Positions 32,601 to 39,895 of a DNA stretch of 49,252 nt are shown in pieces (the stretch's first letter is position 1; each line of letters starts with the position of its first letter). The translations under genes and the position numbers were made by a program. Source of the stretch: Flammeovirgaceae bacterium UBA2786. Lineage in GTDB: Bacteria; Bacteroidota; Bacteroidia; Cytophagales; Cyclobacteriaceae. The DNA lies in NCBI GenBank assembly GCA_002352225.1, contig DEIA01000087.1:1-49252 (forward strand), read 5' to 3'. Under the pieces are notes generated by a model that had not been told where the DNA came from, did not search any database, and was given only the letters and a program-made list of their open reading frames with translations.

Positions 32601-32796
32601 GTCATTGGGGGCTGCATCAACCAGTCGTAAACCATTAGGTATTGTAATTGTGGGCGGTGTAATCTTCTCGCTCGTGTTAACCCTGTTTGTTATTCCGGCC
32701 ATGTATACGTACCTGTCTCGGGTGCGCAAGCATAACCCGCTTGACGAAGCGATTACAGTGCCTTTGCAAAAACCAGAACTAGCGTATGAAGCTTAG
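29686..32796 (+). CDS. RND efflux permease, HAE1/AcrB family
   Basis: 1036 residues, full length. The twelve-helix, two-porter-domain layout is intact: MNISELSLKRPVLAFVMNII at the start, VVDDGIVVTEN in TM4 with the proton-relay Asp pair, and LVTKNGILIVEFAN in TM10 with the matching Lys. It drives proton-coupled export of hydrophobic compounds from periplasm/inner membrane. HAE1 rather than CzcA metal type, judged from the TM4 motif. Overlaps the TolC gene by 11 nt. Confidence 0.95.
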   Translation: MNISELSLKRPVLAFVMNIILVVFGVIGFQSLGIRDYPAIDPPIISVSTSYSGANADIIESQITEPLEKAVNGIAGIKNITSSSSVGRSNISIEFNLEVDLETAANDVRDKVSQATRQLPDDLPSPPTVSKADANSGPIISMTVQSDTRNQLELTEYANNMLVERLQTIPGVSGIQIWGEKKFAMRIWIDPVRLNAYNLTALDVQQALNRENVELPAGKISGNSTELTVRTFGRLFTEEEFNNVIIRSSPDSDIRLRDIGEAVLGPENEESILRESNIAMVGMAIVPLPGSNYVSISDEFYKRMDQIKKEVPSDIRLDIAMDQTVFIKRSILEVEETLLISFSLVVLIIFLFFRDMVIALRPLIDIPVSLLATFFIMYLCGFSINVLTMLGIVLATGLVVDDGIVVTENIYKKLESGMNKYQAALEGSKEIFFAVISTSITLAIVFLPILFLQGFTGKLFTEFGVVVAGAVLVSCFVSLTLTPVLSVKLTRSHHKHSWFYNVTEPFFEKMESGYANLLGKFMKVRWAAIAIILGCVGAAGLILVNIQSELAPLEDRNQFRLQLTAPEGTAYEYMDNYVREVVDYVMDSIPEYKTALSVTAPGFTGSGSVNTGFVRVTLVDPDQRERSQQEVVDAVGRNLRNFPQGRAFAIQEQTISADRRGGLPVQFVIQNNNFEKLKEAIPKMLQAANQHPDLQTVDIDLKFNKPELRVQINRLKATQLGVSVQDISQTLQLAYSNLRFGYFTRDGKQYQVMGQVSKSNRDDPADLKNLYVRARSGDLVSIDNLVTIEESTTPPTLYRFNRFKSATISAGLAPGKTVGDGIKAMEQVASEQLDDSFTTSLSGVSRDFVESSGNILFAFLLALGLIYLVLAAQFESFVDPFTIILTVPLALCGALISLWVFGQTLNIFSQIGMIMLIGLVTKNGILIVEFANKKREEGLSKMEAVLEASRQRLRPILMTSLAMALGCLPIALSLGAASTSRKPLGIVIVGGVIFSLVLTLFVIPAMYTYLSRVRKHNPLDEAITVPLQKPELAYEA

Positions 32797-34102
32797 GATA
32801 ATAATCGCCCTGGTGGCGAGTTCAATTACTTTTTCAGTGTTTTCTCAGAAACAGATTTTGTTAGATGAGGTTATTGCGCTTGCATTGGAAAACGGATACG
32901 ATGTACGTCTTTCCAAGAATGCATTAGAAGCAGTATCAACAGATAATAATTTTGCAGTAGGTGGTTTTTTGCCACAGCTTAACGGAACAGCTTCTACTAC
33001 GTGGAACAACAATAATCAAAAGCTGGAGTTTCAGGATGCATCGAGAAATAATAGTGGTAAGGCAGAATCGAATAACACGGCAGCTGGCGTTCAGTTGAGT
33101 TGGTTGTTGTTTGATGGTACGAGAATGTTTGCCACCCGCGAACGCCTGGCTGAAATGGAACGGCAAGGGGAAGTAAACGTAAAAAACCAAATGGTAAACA
33201 CCATTGCTCAGGTGGTAACCAACTATTACAACATCATTCAGCAAAAGCAACAACTAAGGGCGTTGGAGGAATTGATGTTACTGAATGAAGAACGGGTTAG
33301 GCTAGCCGACAGAAAACTTTCTGTAGGAGCAGGCATTAAGCAGGAATTATTACAGGCTAAGTTAGATTTAAATGCTCAACGAACGCAATTCATCAATCAG
33401 CAAACGGCAATCGAACAGTTAAAAAATCAATTGAATGTATTGGTGGGTATGAAATTGCCCGGGATATATGAAGTATCAGATTCAATTGAAATCAATCTTA
33501 ATATTACCAAAGAAGAAATAGCCGATAATATTGACAGTAAGAATTTTTTGTTGCAATCTATGCGCCAAAGCATGTCGGTTGCACAGTTACAATACCGCGA
33601 ACGTTTTGGTGAATATTTTCCCACTATTTCGTTTGGTGCGGCTTACAATTATTCATTTACCGATAACAAGACTTTGATAAACCCCTTTCAGGCATTAAGC
33701 AACAGAAGCAATGGTTATAATTATGGGTTTACACTGGGAGTGCCTATTCTGAATAATTTTGTTACCCGCAGAAATGTACAACAGGCCCAGATTAATTTTA
33801 ATCGCCAGGGATTGTTATACGATCAACAGCGCGCGGTAATCAATACATCGGTCCATAATGCCTATGTGAATTACGACAACGCTCGTAAAATTCTGCTGAT
33901 TGAAGAAGAAAACATTCTGCTGGCAAAAGAGAATACAAACATTGCCATGGAGAGTTTTAAACGTGGAGTAAGTACGTTTATTGAACAACGCACTGCTCAG
34001 CAAAGTCTGGAAGATGCGTATAACCGGCTGATTAATGCACGATACCTTGCCAAAGTAGCGGAAACAGAATTGTTACGATTAAGTGGAGATTTATTGAAAT
34101 AG
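32786..34102 (+). CDS. TolC family outer-membrane efflux channel
   Basis: 438 residues with a signal peptide (cleavage after FSVFSQ, about 21). Two OEP repeats: long helices rich in Gln/Leu/Arg (QLKNQLNVLVGM; ENTNIAMESFKRGVSTFIEQRTAQQSLEDAYNRLINARYLAKVAETELLRLSGDL) and the beta-barrel strands (ISFGAAYNYSF, YNYGFTLGVPI). It forms the trimeric exit duct of the preceding RND pump and closes the operon. Converges with scpA, 2 bp between stops. Confidence 0.94.
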   Translation: MKLRIIIALVASSITFSVFSQKQILLDEVIALALENGYDVRLSKNALEAVSTDNNFAVGGFLPQLNGTASTTWNNNNQKLEFQDASRNNSGKAESNNTAAGVQLSWLLFDGTRMFATRERLAEMERQGEVNVKNQMVNTIAQVVTNYYNIIQQKQQLRALEELMLLNEERVRLADRKLSVGAGIKQELLQAKLDLNAQRTQFINQQTAIEQLKNQLNVLVGMKLPGIYEVSDSIEINLNITKEEIADNIDSKNFLLQSMRQSMSVAQLQYRERFGEYFPTISFGAAYNYSFTDNKTLINPFQALSNRSNGYNYGFTLGVPILNNFVTRRNVQQAQINFNRQGLLYDQQRAVINTSVHNAYVNYDNARKILLIEEENILLAKENTNIAMESFKRGVSTFIEQRTAQQSLEDAYNRLINARYLAKVAETELLRLSGDLLK

Positions 34103-34104
34103 GA

Positions 34105-34878
34105 TTATTCAGTTGGCTCAGCTTTAACCTCCTGCTCTTCGTGTTTCATAACCCAGAAGTTGTTATATCCTTCGCCCACTTGTATAGAAAGCATACCGAT
34201 AGCCAGTAGCTCTAATACAGAAAGAAAATTGAAAATTAATCCAATCCGGGTAGGGGCTGTTTCCAATAGTTCAACAAACGAAACACGTTCTTTAACCGTA
34301 ACAGCATTCAGAATCATTTCTTTCTGGCCTTCAATGGTAAAAGGATATTGAATTACCTGATGAACGGGTTTGTTCTTCTCCTCTTCGGCACGTTTAAGAA
34401 TTTTTTCAAAAACGGTTAGTAACTTAAACAAATCCACATCCTGCAATTCGGCCTCTACGTTGGTGCTTTCAGCAAGCGCACGCAATTCTTTCATCAGGTT
34501 GCCGCGCTTTTCTTTCATCAACTCAGTTTCTTCCATTTTATGGAATTGATCTACCACTGATTTGTATTTTTTGTACTCCAACAGGTGCTTAACCAGTTCT
34601 TCTCGCGGATCGACCTCATTACCCTGTTCATCTAGTTGTGGCCTCGGCAGCAACATTTTGGATTTAATACGCATAAGGGTGGCCGCTACCAGAATAAACT
34701 CACTGGCCACTTCAACATTCAGGGTTTCAAGCCTGCGGATGTACTCCAGAAAGTCGGTCGTAATCTTGGAGATAGGAATGTCATTAATATCCAATTCATC
34801 GCGCTCGATAAAGAATAATAAAAGATCGAACGGCCCCTCAAATAGCGGTAATCGAATTTCAAATTGTTCCTGTTCCAT
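34105..34878 (-). CDS. scpA: Segregation and condensation protein A
   Basis: 257 residues. N-terminal FEIRLPLFEGPFDLLLFFIERDELDINDIPISKITTDFLEYI is the ScpA hallmark, followed by MRIKSKMLLPRP, a charged coiled helix, and a C-terminal winged-helix (VTVKERVSFVELLETAPTRIGLIFNFLSVLELLAIG). ScpA is the kleisin bridging SMC heads in condensin, with ScpB; scpB is not in the window. Confidence 0.94.
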   Translation of the reverse strand: MEQEQFEIRLPLFEGPFDLLLFFIERDELDINDIPISKITTDFLEYIRRLETLNVEVASEFILVAATLMRIKSKMLLPRPQLDEQGNEVDPREELVKHLLEYKKYKSVVDQFHKMEETELMKEKRGNLMKELRALAESTNVEAELQDVDLFKLLTVFEKILKRAEEEKNKPVHQVIQYPFTIEGQKEMILNAVTVKERVSFVELLETAPTRIGLIFNFLSVLELLAIGMLSIQVGEGYNNFWVMKHEEQEVKAEPTE

Positions 34879-34900
34879 AGTCAGTCTAAAAAGAAGATCG

Positions 34901-34908
34901 CAAAAATA
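34901..34908 (-). promoter_or_regulatory. -7 box TATTTTTG for scpA
   Basis: Minus-strand TATTTTTG matches TAnnTTTG and ends 22 nt before the scpA start. With the box at 34980 on the other strand it forms a divergent promoter region between scpA and dxs. Confidence 0.4.
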
Positions 34909-34979
34909 AGCAGGTTTGGCTCCGGATAGGAATTTTTATCCTCAAACTAACCACAAAACCTCCACCCGCTCTAATTCGT

Positions 34980-34987
34980 TACATTTG
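34980..34987 (+). promoter_or_regulatory. -7 box TACATTTG for dxs
   Basis: Exact TAnnTTTG match, 81 nt before the dxs ATG. The intervening leader is AT-rich (TTTAAATATTACATTTAAATCG) with no recognisable riboswitch fold. Confidence 0.4.
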
Positions 34988-35068
34988 CATTTAAATATTA
35001 CATTTAAATCGATTTGAACAGTTACCTGGTATGGTGAATTAAGAATTACCGTACCAAATCCAACCCCG

Positions 35069-36994
35069 ATGCTGATTACCCCCGGAAAATTGCTGGCCCA
35101 GATTAATAGCCCAAAAGATCTTAAAAAACTTGATCCGGTGCAGTTGGTGCAGGTGTGTGAGGAACTTCGTCAGTTTATTGTAGATAATGTTTCGGTATAT
35201 GGAGGGCATTTTGGAGCCAGCTTGGGCGTAGTTGAGCTTAGTGTAGCCCTGCATTATGTGTTTAACACGCCTCACGATCAATTAGTCTGGGATGTGGGGC
35301 ATCAGGCTTACGGGCATAAAATCTTAACGGGTCGCAGAGATTCATTCCATACCAACCGGGTGTACAAAGGCATTTCCGGGTTCCCAAAGCGGAAGGAAAG
35401 TGAATACGATACCTTTGGAGTGGGACACTCATCCACCTCAGTTTCGGCCGCGTTGGGCATGGCAATGGCATCCAAATATCAGGGGCTTAACGAAAAGCAG
35501 CATATAGCAGTAATTGGTGATGGGGCTCTTACAGGAGGAATGGCCTTTGAAGGCCTGAATCATGCCGGGGTGTCAGATTCAAATTTGCTCATTATCCTCA
35601 ACGATAATTGCATGTCGATTGATCCTAATGTAGGAGCACTTAAAGATTACCTCACTGATATAACCACCTCTAAAACATATAATCGGTTAAAAGACGATGT
35701 GTGGAAACTTTTGGGTAAGCTTTCCACATTTGGAAAAAGCGCTCAGGAAATTGTATCGAAAGTTGAGAATGGAATAAAGAGCACCTTACTCAGCCAGAGT
35801 AACCTTTTTGAAGCCCTTAATTTACGCTATTTCGGTCCGGTAGATGGCCATGATGTAGATCATCTGGTGGCAATTTTAAACGACCTGAAATCTATTAAAG
35901 GGCCCAAGATTTTGCATTGTGTTACGGTTAAAGGCAAAGGATTTGGGCCTGCCGAACAAGGTAATGCTACTACCTGGCACGCCCCTGGCACATTCGATAA
36001 AATATCGGGCGAAATCCATAAGAAAGTTTACACTAGTCCACAGGCGCCTAAATATCAGGATGTGTTTGGCCATACATTGGTGGAATTGGCCCGGCAAAAC
36101 GAAAAAATTGTAGGTATTACTCCGGCTATGCCATCAGGTTCTTCCATGAATATTATGATGAAAGAGATGCCGGAAAGGGCATATGATGTAGGTATTGCCG
36201 AGCAGCATGCCGTTACGTTCTCAGCCGGTTTAGCTACACAGGGGCTCATTCCTTTCTGTAATATTTACAGCTCGTTTATGCAGCGGGCTTACGATCAGGT
36301 GATACACGATGTCTGTATTCAGAATCTGCCCGTAAATTTTTGTTTAGATAGGGCAGGCTTTGCCGGGGCAGATGGGCCAACGCATCATGGCGCCTATGAT
36401 ATTGCCTATTTTAGGTGTATCCCCAATATGATCGTGTCGGCACCAATGAATGAGCAGGAGTTACGAAACCTGATGTTTACAGCACAATTGCCGCGTACTG
36501 AACAGGCTTTTTCTATTCGCTATCCACGCGGCCAAGGCGTAATGCCCAATTGGCGTACTCCTTTCGAAAGAATCGAGATTGGCAAAGGCCGTATGATTCG
36601 GGATGGTGAGGATGTAGCTATACTCTCGTTCGGCCACATTGGTAATTATGTAACCGAAGCAAGTGAATTATTAGCCAGAAAAGGGATACATCCGGCTCAT
36701 TTTGATTTACGATTTGCCAAACCCCTGGACGAAGAATTATTACACGAGGTGTTTAGCCGCTTCACAAAAGTGATTACCCTTGAGGATGGCTGTATTCAGG
36801 GTGGAATAGGTAGTGCTGTGCTGGAGTTTATGGCCGATAATCAATACACTGCCCAGGTTAAGCGTCTGGGTATACCAGACGGTATTGTGGAGCACGGGGA
36901 ACAACAGGAGCTCCATCAGGAATGTGGTATGGATGCCCGAGGAATTGCTGCTGCTGTACAGAGTATATTAGCGGTACCGGTTAATAAGCGTTAG
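35069..36994 (+). CDS. dxs: 1-deoxy-D-xylulose-5-phosphate synthase
   Basis: 641 residues, standard length. GGHFGASLGVVELSVALHYVFNTPHDQLVWDVGHQAYGHKILTGR is the DXS N-terminal signature; the thiamin diphosphate/Mg motif is GDGALTGGMAFEGLNHAG...NDNCMSI; the central pyrimidine-binding region has GIAEQHAVTFSAGLA, and DRAGFAGADGPTHHGAYD follows. It condenses pyruvate and glyceraldehyde 3-phosphate, the entry step of the MEP isoprenoid pathway. The 243 bp downstream (36995-37237) contain no gene; a promoter-like box is at 37158. Confidence 0.96.
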   Translation: MLITPGKLLAQINSPKDLKKLDPVQLVQVCEELRQFIVDNVSVYGGHFGASLGVVELSVALHYVFNTPHDQLVWDVGHQAYGHKILTGRRDSFHTNRVYKGISGFPKRKESEYDTFGVGHSSTSVSAALGMAMASKYQGLNEKQHIAVIGDGALTGGMAFEGLNHAGVSDSNLLIILNDNCMSIDPNVGALKDYLTDITTSKTYNRLKDDVWKLLGKLSTFGKSAQEIVSKVENGIKSTLLSQSNLFEALNLRYFGPVDGHDVDHLVAILNDLKSIKGPKILHCVTVKGKGFGPAEQGNATTWHAPGTFDKISGEIHKKVYTSPQAPKYQDVFGHTLVELARQNEKIVGITPAMPSGSSMNIMMKEMPERAYDVGIAEQHAVTFSAGLATQGLIPFCNIYSSFMQRAYDQVIHDVCIQNLPVNFCLDRAGFAGADGPTHHGAYDIAYFRCIPNMIVSAPMNEQELRNLMFTAQLPRTEQAFSIRYPRGQGVMPNWRTPFERIEIGKGRMIRDGEDVAILSFGHIGNYVTEASELLARKGIHPAHFDLRFAKPLDEELLHEVFSRFTKVITLEDGCIQGGIGSAVLEFMADNQYTAQVKRLGIPDGIVEHGEQQELHQECGMDARGIAAAVQSILAVPVNKR

Positions 36995-37157
36995 GCGCTT
37001 TTGTAAGTGTAAAAACACCTCTGAAACTCAGGATTTTAACAAGCTTCTTAAAAATTATGTATGCTTTTTAAAGGAGAAACTCATACTTCTCTCATCTACT
37101 TCGTTTTAGGGCCTTTGAAAATTCGGTCAATCCATCTAAATTGTGGCTTATTGCATA

Positions 37158-37165
37158 TATATTTG
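37158..37165 (+). promoter_or_regulatory. -7 box TATATTTG upstream of the zinc-ribbon membrane protein
   Basis: Exact TAnnTTTG match with TTG at 37141-37143 (14-nt spacing, shorter than the ideal). It predicts a leader of about 65 nt for the gene at 37238. Confidence 0.4.
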
Positions 37166-37237
37166 AGGCTTGTAGAAAGTAAAACTGGTTCTTAAACAAT
37201 AGAAAACACAGAATAAACCCATAAACTCTTTATCACA

Positions 37238-37993
37238 ATGGAAGAAGAAATCCTGGACCCTCACAAGTATGATGCGTGGAATAACATGGCGCTTAATTTG
37301 GCGTTGGGCTTTTGGGCTGTAGGTATCCTGATTATACTTGGTTACATTGTTAAACTAAGTACAACAGGAGGCGCCAAAGACAAGTACGATTTTATAAACC
37401 GGTATGAAATCAAAACATTGTGGATTGCCACAATTGTATTGGTAATAGGCGGATGTTTTTTTGTGAATGCGGCCATTACCGAACTTACAACCCTCTTAAT
37501 ATTCGTACGCATCTTTACCACGGTATCGCTGGGTATTTTGGTTGCCATGGTTATCCAAAACCTGCTTAAATTCTATTATCCGTTTTTTATTGAAAAACGC
37601 CTTAAAGTATTACGGTATAAGCCAAGGATTTCCCCTAAAACCGGTAAGCCTATGAAGCGGCTAAGCGAAGAAGAAGAAGATGCCCACTTAGACGAAGGTA
37701 TGATTGCCGAAGAAAACGTGTACTCGGTTGACTACGATGTGTGGTTGGATGAGGAAACAGGCTTTAAGCAAATTGAGAAATATGCAGGCCATCTGCATGC
37801 CATCCAATGCCCTGAGTGTAACTACCAAACCTTCAAAGTTGTTCGTGAAGAAATTATCAGACAACCAACGGAAACAGAAGAAGGTGAAATTATGAAGCAT
37901 TACCAGTGCAGTTACTGCGGATATAAAGCCCGTAAAACCGTGACCCTGAAGGTTCAGGTTAAAACGGAAGAATCATCGGCTGCAACGGCTTAA
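37238..37993 (+). CDS. Membrane protein with C-terminal zinc ribbon, unknown function
   Basis: 251 residues, not recognised. Three hydrophobic helices (about 15-38, 62-80, 86-108) are followed by a basic cytoplasmic stretch (KRLKVLRYKPRISPKTGKPMKR), an acidic loop with EEEEDAHLDEG, and a C-terminal four-Cys ribbon: CPEC at about 188-191 and CSYC at about 225-228, each followed by an aromatic (NYQ, GYK). The ribbon should bind zinc and may contact nucleic acid or protein. It is a monocistronic gene ending in a strong terminator. Confidence 0.8.
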   Translation: MEEEILDPHKYDAWNNMALNLALGFWAVGILIILGYIVKLSTTGGAKDKYDFINRYEIKTLWIATIVLVIGGCFFVNAAITELTTLLIFVRIFTTVSLGILVAMVIQNLLKFYYPFFIEKRLKVLRYKPRISPKTGKPMKRLSEEEEDAHLDEGMIAEENVYSVDYDVWLDEETGFKQIEKYAGHLHAIQCPECNYQTFKVVREEIIRQPTETEEGEIMKHYQCSYCGYKARKTVTLKVQVKTEESSAATA

Positions 37994-38013
37994 CCTAACC
38001 AAAAAATAGAAGC

Positions 38014-38046
38014 AAAAGCCCCGGTTTACTATCGGGGCTTTTTTAT
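38014..38046. terminator. Strong Rho-independent terminator, bidirectional
   Basis: A perfect 10-bp stem AAAAGCCCCG / CGGGGCTTTT (38014-38023, 38033-38042) closes a 9-nt loop and continues into TATTT on the + strand; the A-run on the left gives a U-tract on the minus strand. It separates the zinc-ribbon gene from the convergent small ORF. Confidence 0.9.
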
Positions 38047-38294
38047 TTCAGCAGGGGTAATTTAATCTGGTCAGAGTAAAATTTCATTCGGGAGTGGTTC
38101 GGATCAAGCAGGCTGATTTTATCAATCGATGCATACTTATGATTTACGAACACTTCAATGTAGTCCGATCCCAACAGGTATAAATTGATTTTGTATTTGT
38201 AATACCGAATGGCCATTACAAAGGCAGCATGTTCATAAAGCAAAGGTACTTTCTTTTCTAAGGGAAGATTTTTCAAACTGCTCCAGCCAATCAT
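38043..38294 (-). CDS. Small conserved-looking hypothetical protein
   Basis: 83 residues, no recognised domain. It contains balanced helix/strand pattern (LLYEHAAFVMAIRYYKYKINLYLLGSDYIEVFVNHKYASIDKI), aromatic-rich, with no signal or membrane segment. It ends on the bidirectional terminator, which supports it being a real transcribed gene. Function not inferred. Confidence 0.6.
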   Translation of the reverse strand: MIGWSSLKNLPLEKKVPLLYEHAAFVMAIRYYKYKINLYLLGSDYIEVFVNHKYASIDKISLLDPNHSRMKFYSDQIKLPLLK

Positions 38295-38363
38295 GAGTTA
38301 AACTTATTCAAAAAATAGGGGAGCGTAAATGGGGCAAAGCAAAAAGTGGCGTAAAAATCATTT

Positions 38364-38394
38364 TTTGCATTTTAAGCACGGTCAGTTAACTTTG
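38364..38394 (+). promoter_or_regulatory. Promoter of tRNA-His
   Basis: TTTG at 38364-38367, 19-nt spacer, TAACTTTG at 38387-38394: a textbook Bacteroidota -33/-7 pair (TTTG...TAnnTTTG). It would start transcription about 25 nt before the mature tRNA. This is the best-formed promoter in the window and was used as the model for the other boxes. Confidence 0.75.
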
Positions 38395-38425
38395 CTGTCC
38401 CAAAACCAAAAAATGGTTTTGAAAT

Positions 38426-38503
38426 GGTGGGTATAGCTCAGTTGGTTAGAGCACCAGATTGTGATTCTGGGGGTCGTGGGTTCGAACCCCATTACTCACC
38501 CCA
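38426..38503 (+). tRNA. tRNA-His (GTG anticodon)
   Basis: A full cloverleaf: acceptor GTGGGTA / TACTCAC, D-arm GCTCAGTTGGTTAGAGC, anticodon stem CCAGA/TCTGG with GTG at 38461-38463, T-arm GGGTTCGAACCCC. The extra 5' G at 38426 (G-1) faces discriminator C at 38500, the tRNA-His identity feature. CCA is encoded (38501-38503). Confidence 0.97.
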
Positions 38504-38527
38504 ACCCCGCACTAGCGGGGTTTTTTT
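38503..38527. terminator. Terminator of tRNA-His, shared with pyrC
   Basis: A perfect 8-bp stem AACCCCGC / GCGGGGTT with ACTA loop and a seven-T tract. The first base is the last base of the tRNA CCA, and the T-tract overlaps the stop codon of the convergent dihydroorotase gene. Confidence 0.88.
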
Positions 38528-39863
38528 ATTTACGACTAAACCCTAAACGTTCTCCCTTTTTCTGTTCGTGCAATTGCCCATCGGCAAAAGCCAAATGGCC
38601 CGATACCCACGTATGTGTTACAGCCGATTGAAAAATATAATTTTCAAATGGCGACCAGCCACATTTAGCAAGTATATTTTCTTTTTTAACGGTCCACGGT
38701 AAATTGATATCTACCAATACCAGATCAGCAAAATAGCCCTCGCGAATAAACCCTCGCTCCTGAATCTGAAACAGAATAGCCGGGTTGTGCGCCATCTTCT
38801 GTACAATTTTTTCAAGACTTATTTTTTTCTGATGATAAAACTCCAGCATGGCCACCAGGCTGTGCTGAACCAAAGGTCCGCCAGAAGGCGCCTGAAAATA
38901 ACCCTTACTTTTTTCTTCGAGTGTGTGAGGTGCATGATCGGTAGCAATCACATCAATGCGATCGTCTAATACTGCTTTTAAAATTTCTTGCTGATCTGCT
39001 TTTGTTTTAATAGCCGGATTCCATTTTATCAGCATACCCAACCGGTCATAATCAGCATCACTAAACCAAAGATGATGGATACAGGCCTCGGCTGTAATTT
39101 TCTTTTTCTCTAACGGAGTGCTGTTATCAAACTGATGCGTTTCTTTAGCAGTTGAAATGTGAAGGATGTGTAACCGTGTGCCGTGTTTCTTTGCTAACTC
39201 AATCGCAAATGAAGATGATTTGAAGCAAGCCTCTTCACTGCGGATAAGGGGATGATACTTTACCGCCATTCCATCGCCATATTTTGCTTTATAATCAGCT
39301 GTATTTTTTAGAATAGTGGCTTCGTCTTCGCAATGCGTGGCAATAAGCGAAGGGAATTTTGAAAAAAGATTTTCCAATACGACTGGATTATCCACCAACA
39401 GATTGCCGGTGGAGGAACCCATAAAAATTTTCAAACCGCACACTTTCGTGATGTCGGTTTTTAAAATTTCTTCCAGGTTATCGTTTCCGGCACCCATAAA
39501 GAACGAGTAGTTGGCCAGCGATGTGCGGGCAGCAATCTGGTACTTGTCTTCCAATAAGGCTTGCGTAAACACGGGCGGTACTGTATTGGGCATTTCCATA
39601 AAACTGGTTACCCCTCCGGCTACAGCAGCGCGTGCTTCGGTTTGAATAGTAGCTTTATGGGTAAGGCCGGGTTCACGAAAATGCACCTGATCATCAATTG
39701 CTCCGGGTAACAATAATTTTCCATTTGCATCAATTACAGTAGCGTGGCCAGTGGGAATTGAACCAGCAATCTTTTCAATGCGCTGGTTTTTAATCCACAC
39801 ATCGCCTGTTGTAACCTTGCCTTCGTTTACAATCTTTGCGTTCGTGATTACCGTAGAGTTCAT
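38526..39863 (-). CDS. pyrC: Dihydroorotase
   Basis: 445 residues, class I-type amidohydrolase. LPGAIDDQVHFREPGLTHK carries the substrate Arg63; AAVAGGVTSFMEMPNT, LKIFMGSSTGNL (candidate carboxylated Lys), ATHCEDE, LHILHIST and ATDHAPHT supply the other ligands. In the HxH metal motif the first His is replaced by Gln59 (Q-V-H). It interconverts carbamoyl-aspartate and dihydroorotate in pyrimidine synthesis. The start codon is 32 bp from the divergent helicase gene. Confidence 0.93.
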   Translation of the reverse strand: MNSTVITNAKIVNEGKVTTGDVWIKNQRIEKIAGSIPTGHATVIDANGKLLLPGAIDDQVHFREPGLTHKATIQTEARAAVAGGVTSFMEMPNTVPPVFTQALLEDKYQIAARTSLANYSFFMGAGNDNLEEILKTDITKVCGLKIFMGSSTGNLLVDNPVVLENLFSKFPSLIATHCEDEATILKNTADYKAKYGDGMAVKYHPLIRSEEACFKSSSFAIELAKKHGTRLHILHISTAKETHQFDNSTPLEKKKITAEACIHHLWFSDADYDRLGMLIKWNPAIKTKADQQEILKAVLDDRIDVIATDHAPHTLEEKSKGYFQAPSGGPLVQHSLVAMLEFYHQKKISLEKIVQKMAHNPAILFQIQERGFIREGYFADLVLVDINLPWTVKKENILAKCGWSPFENYIFQSAVTHTWVSGHLAFADGQLHEQKKGERLGFSRK

Positions 39864-39895
39864 TACCTTGTAAAGTTGAGTAAAGATAACCGTTA

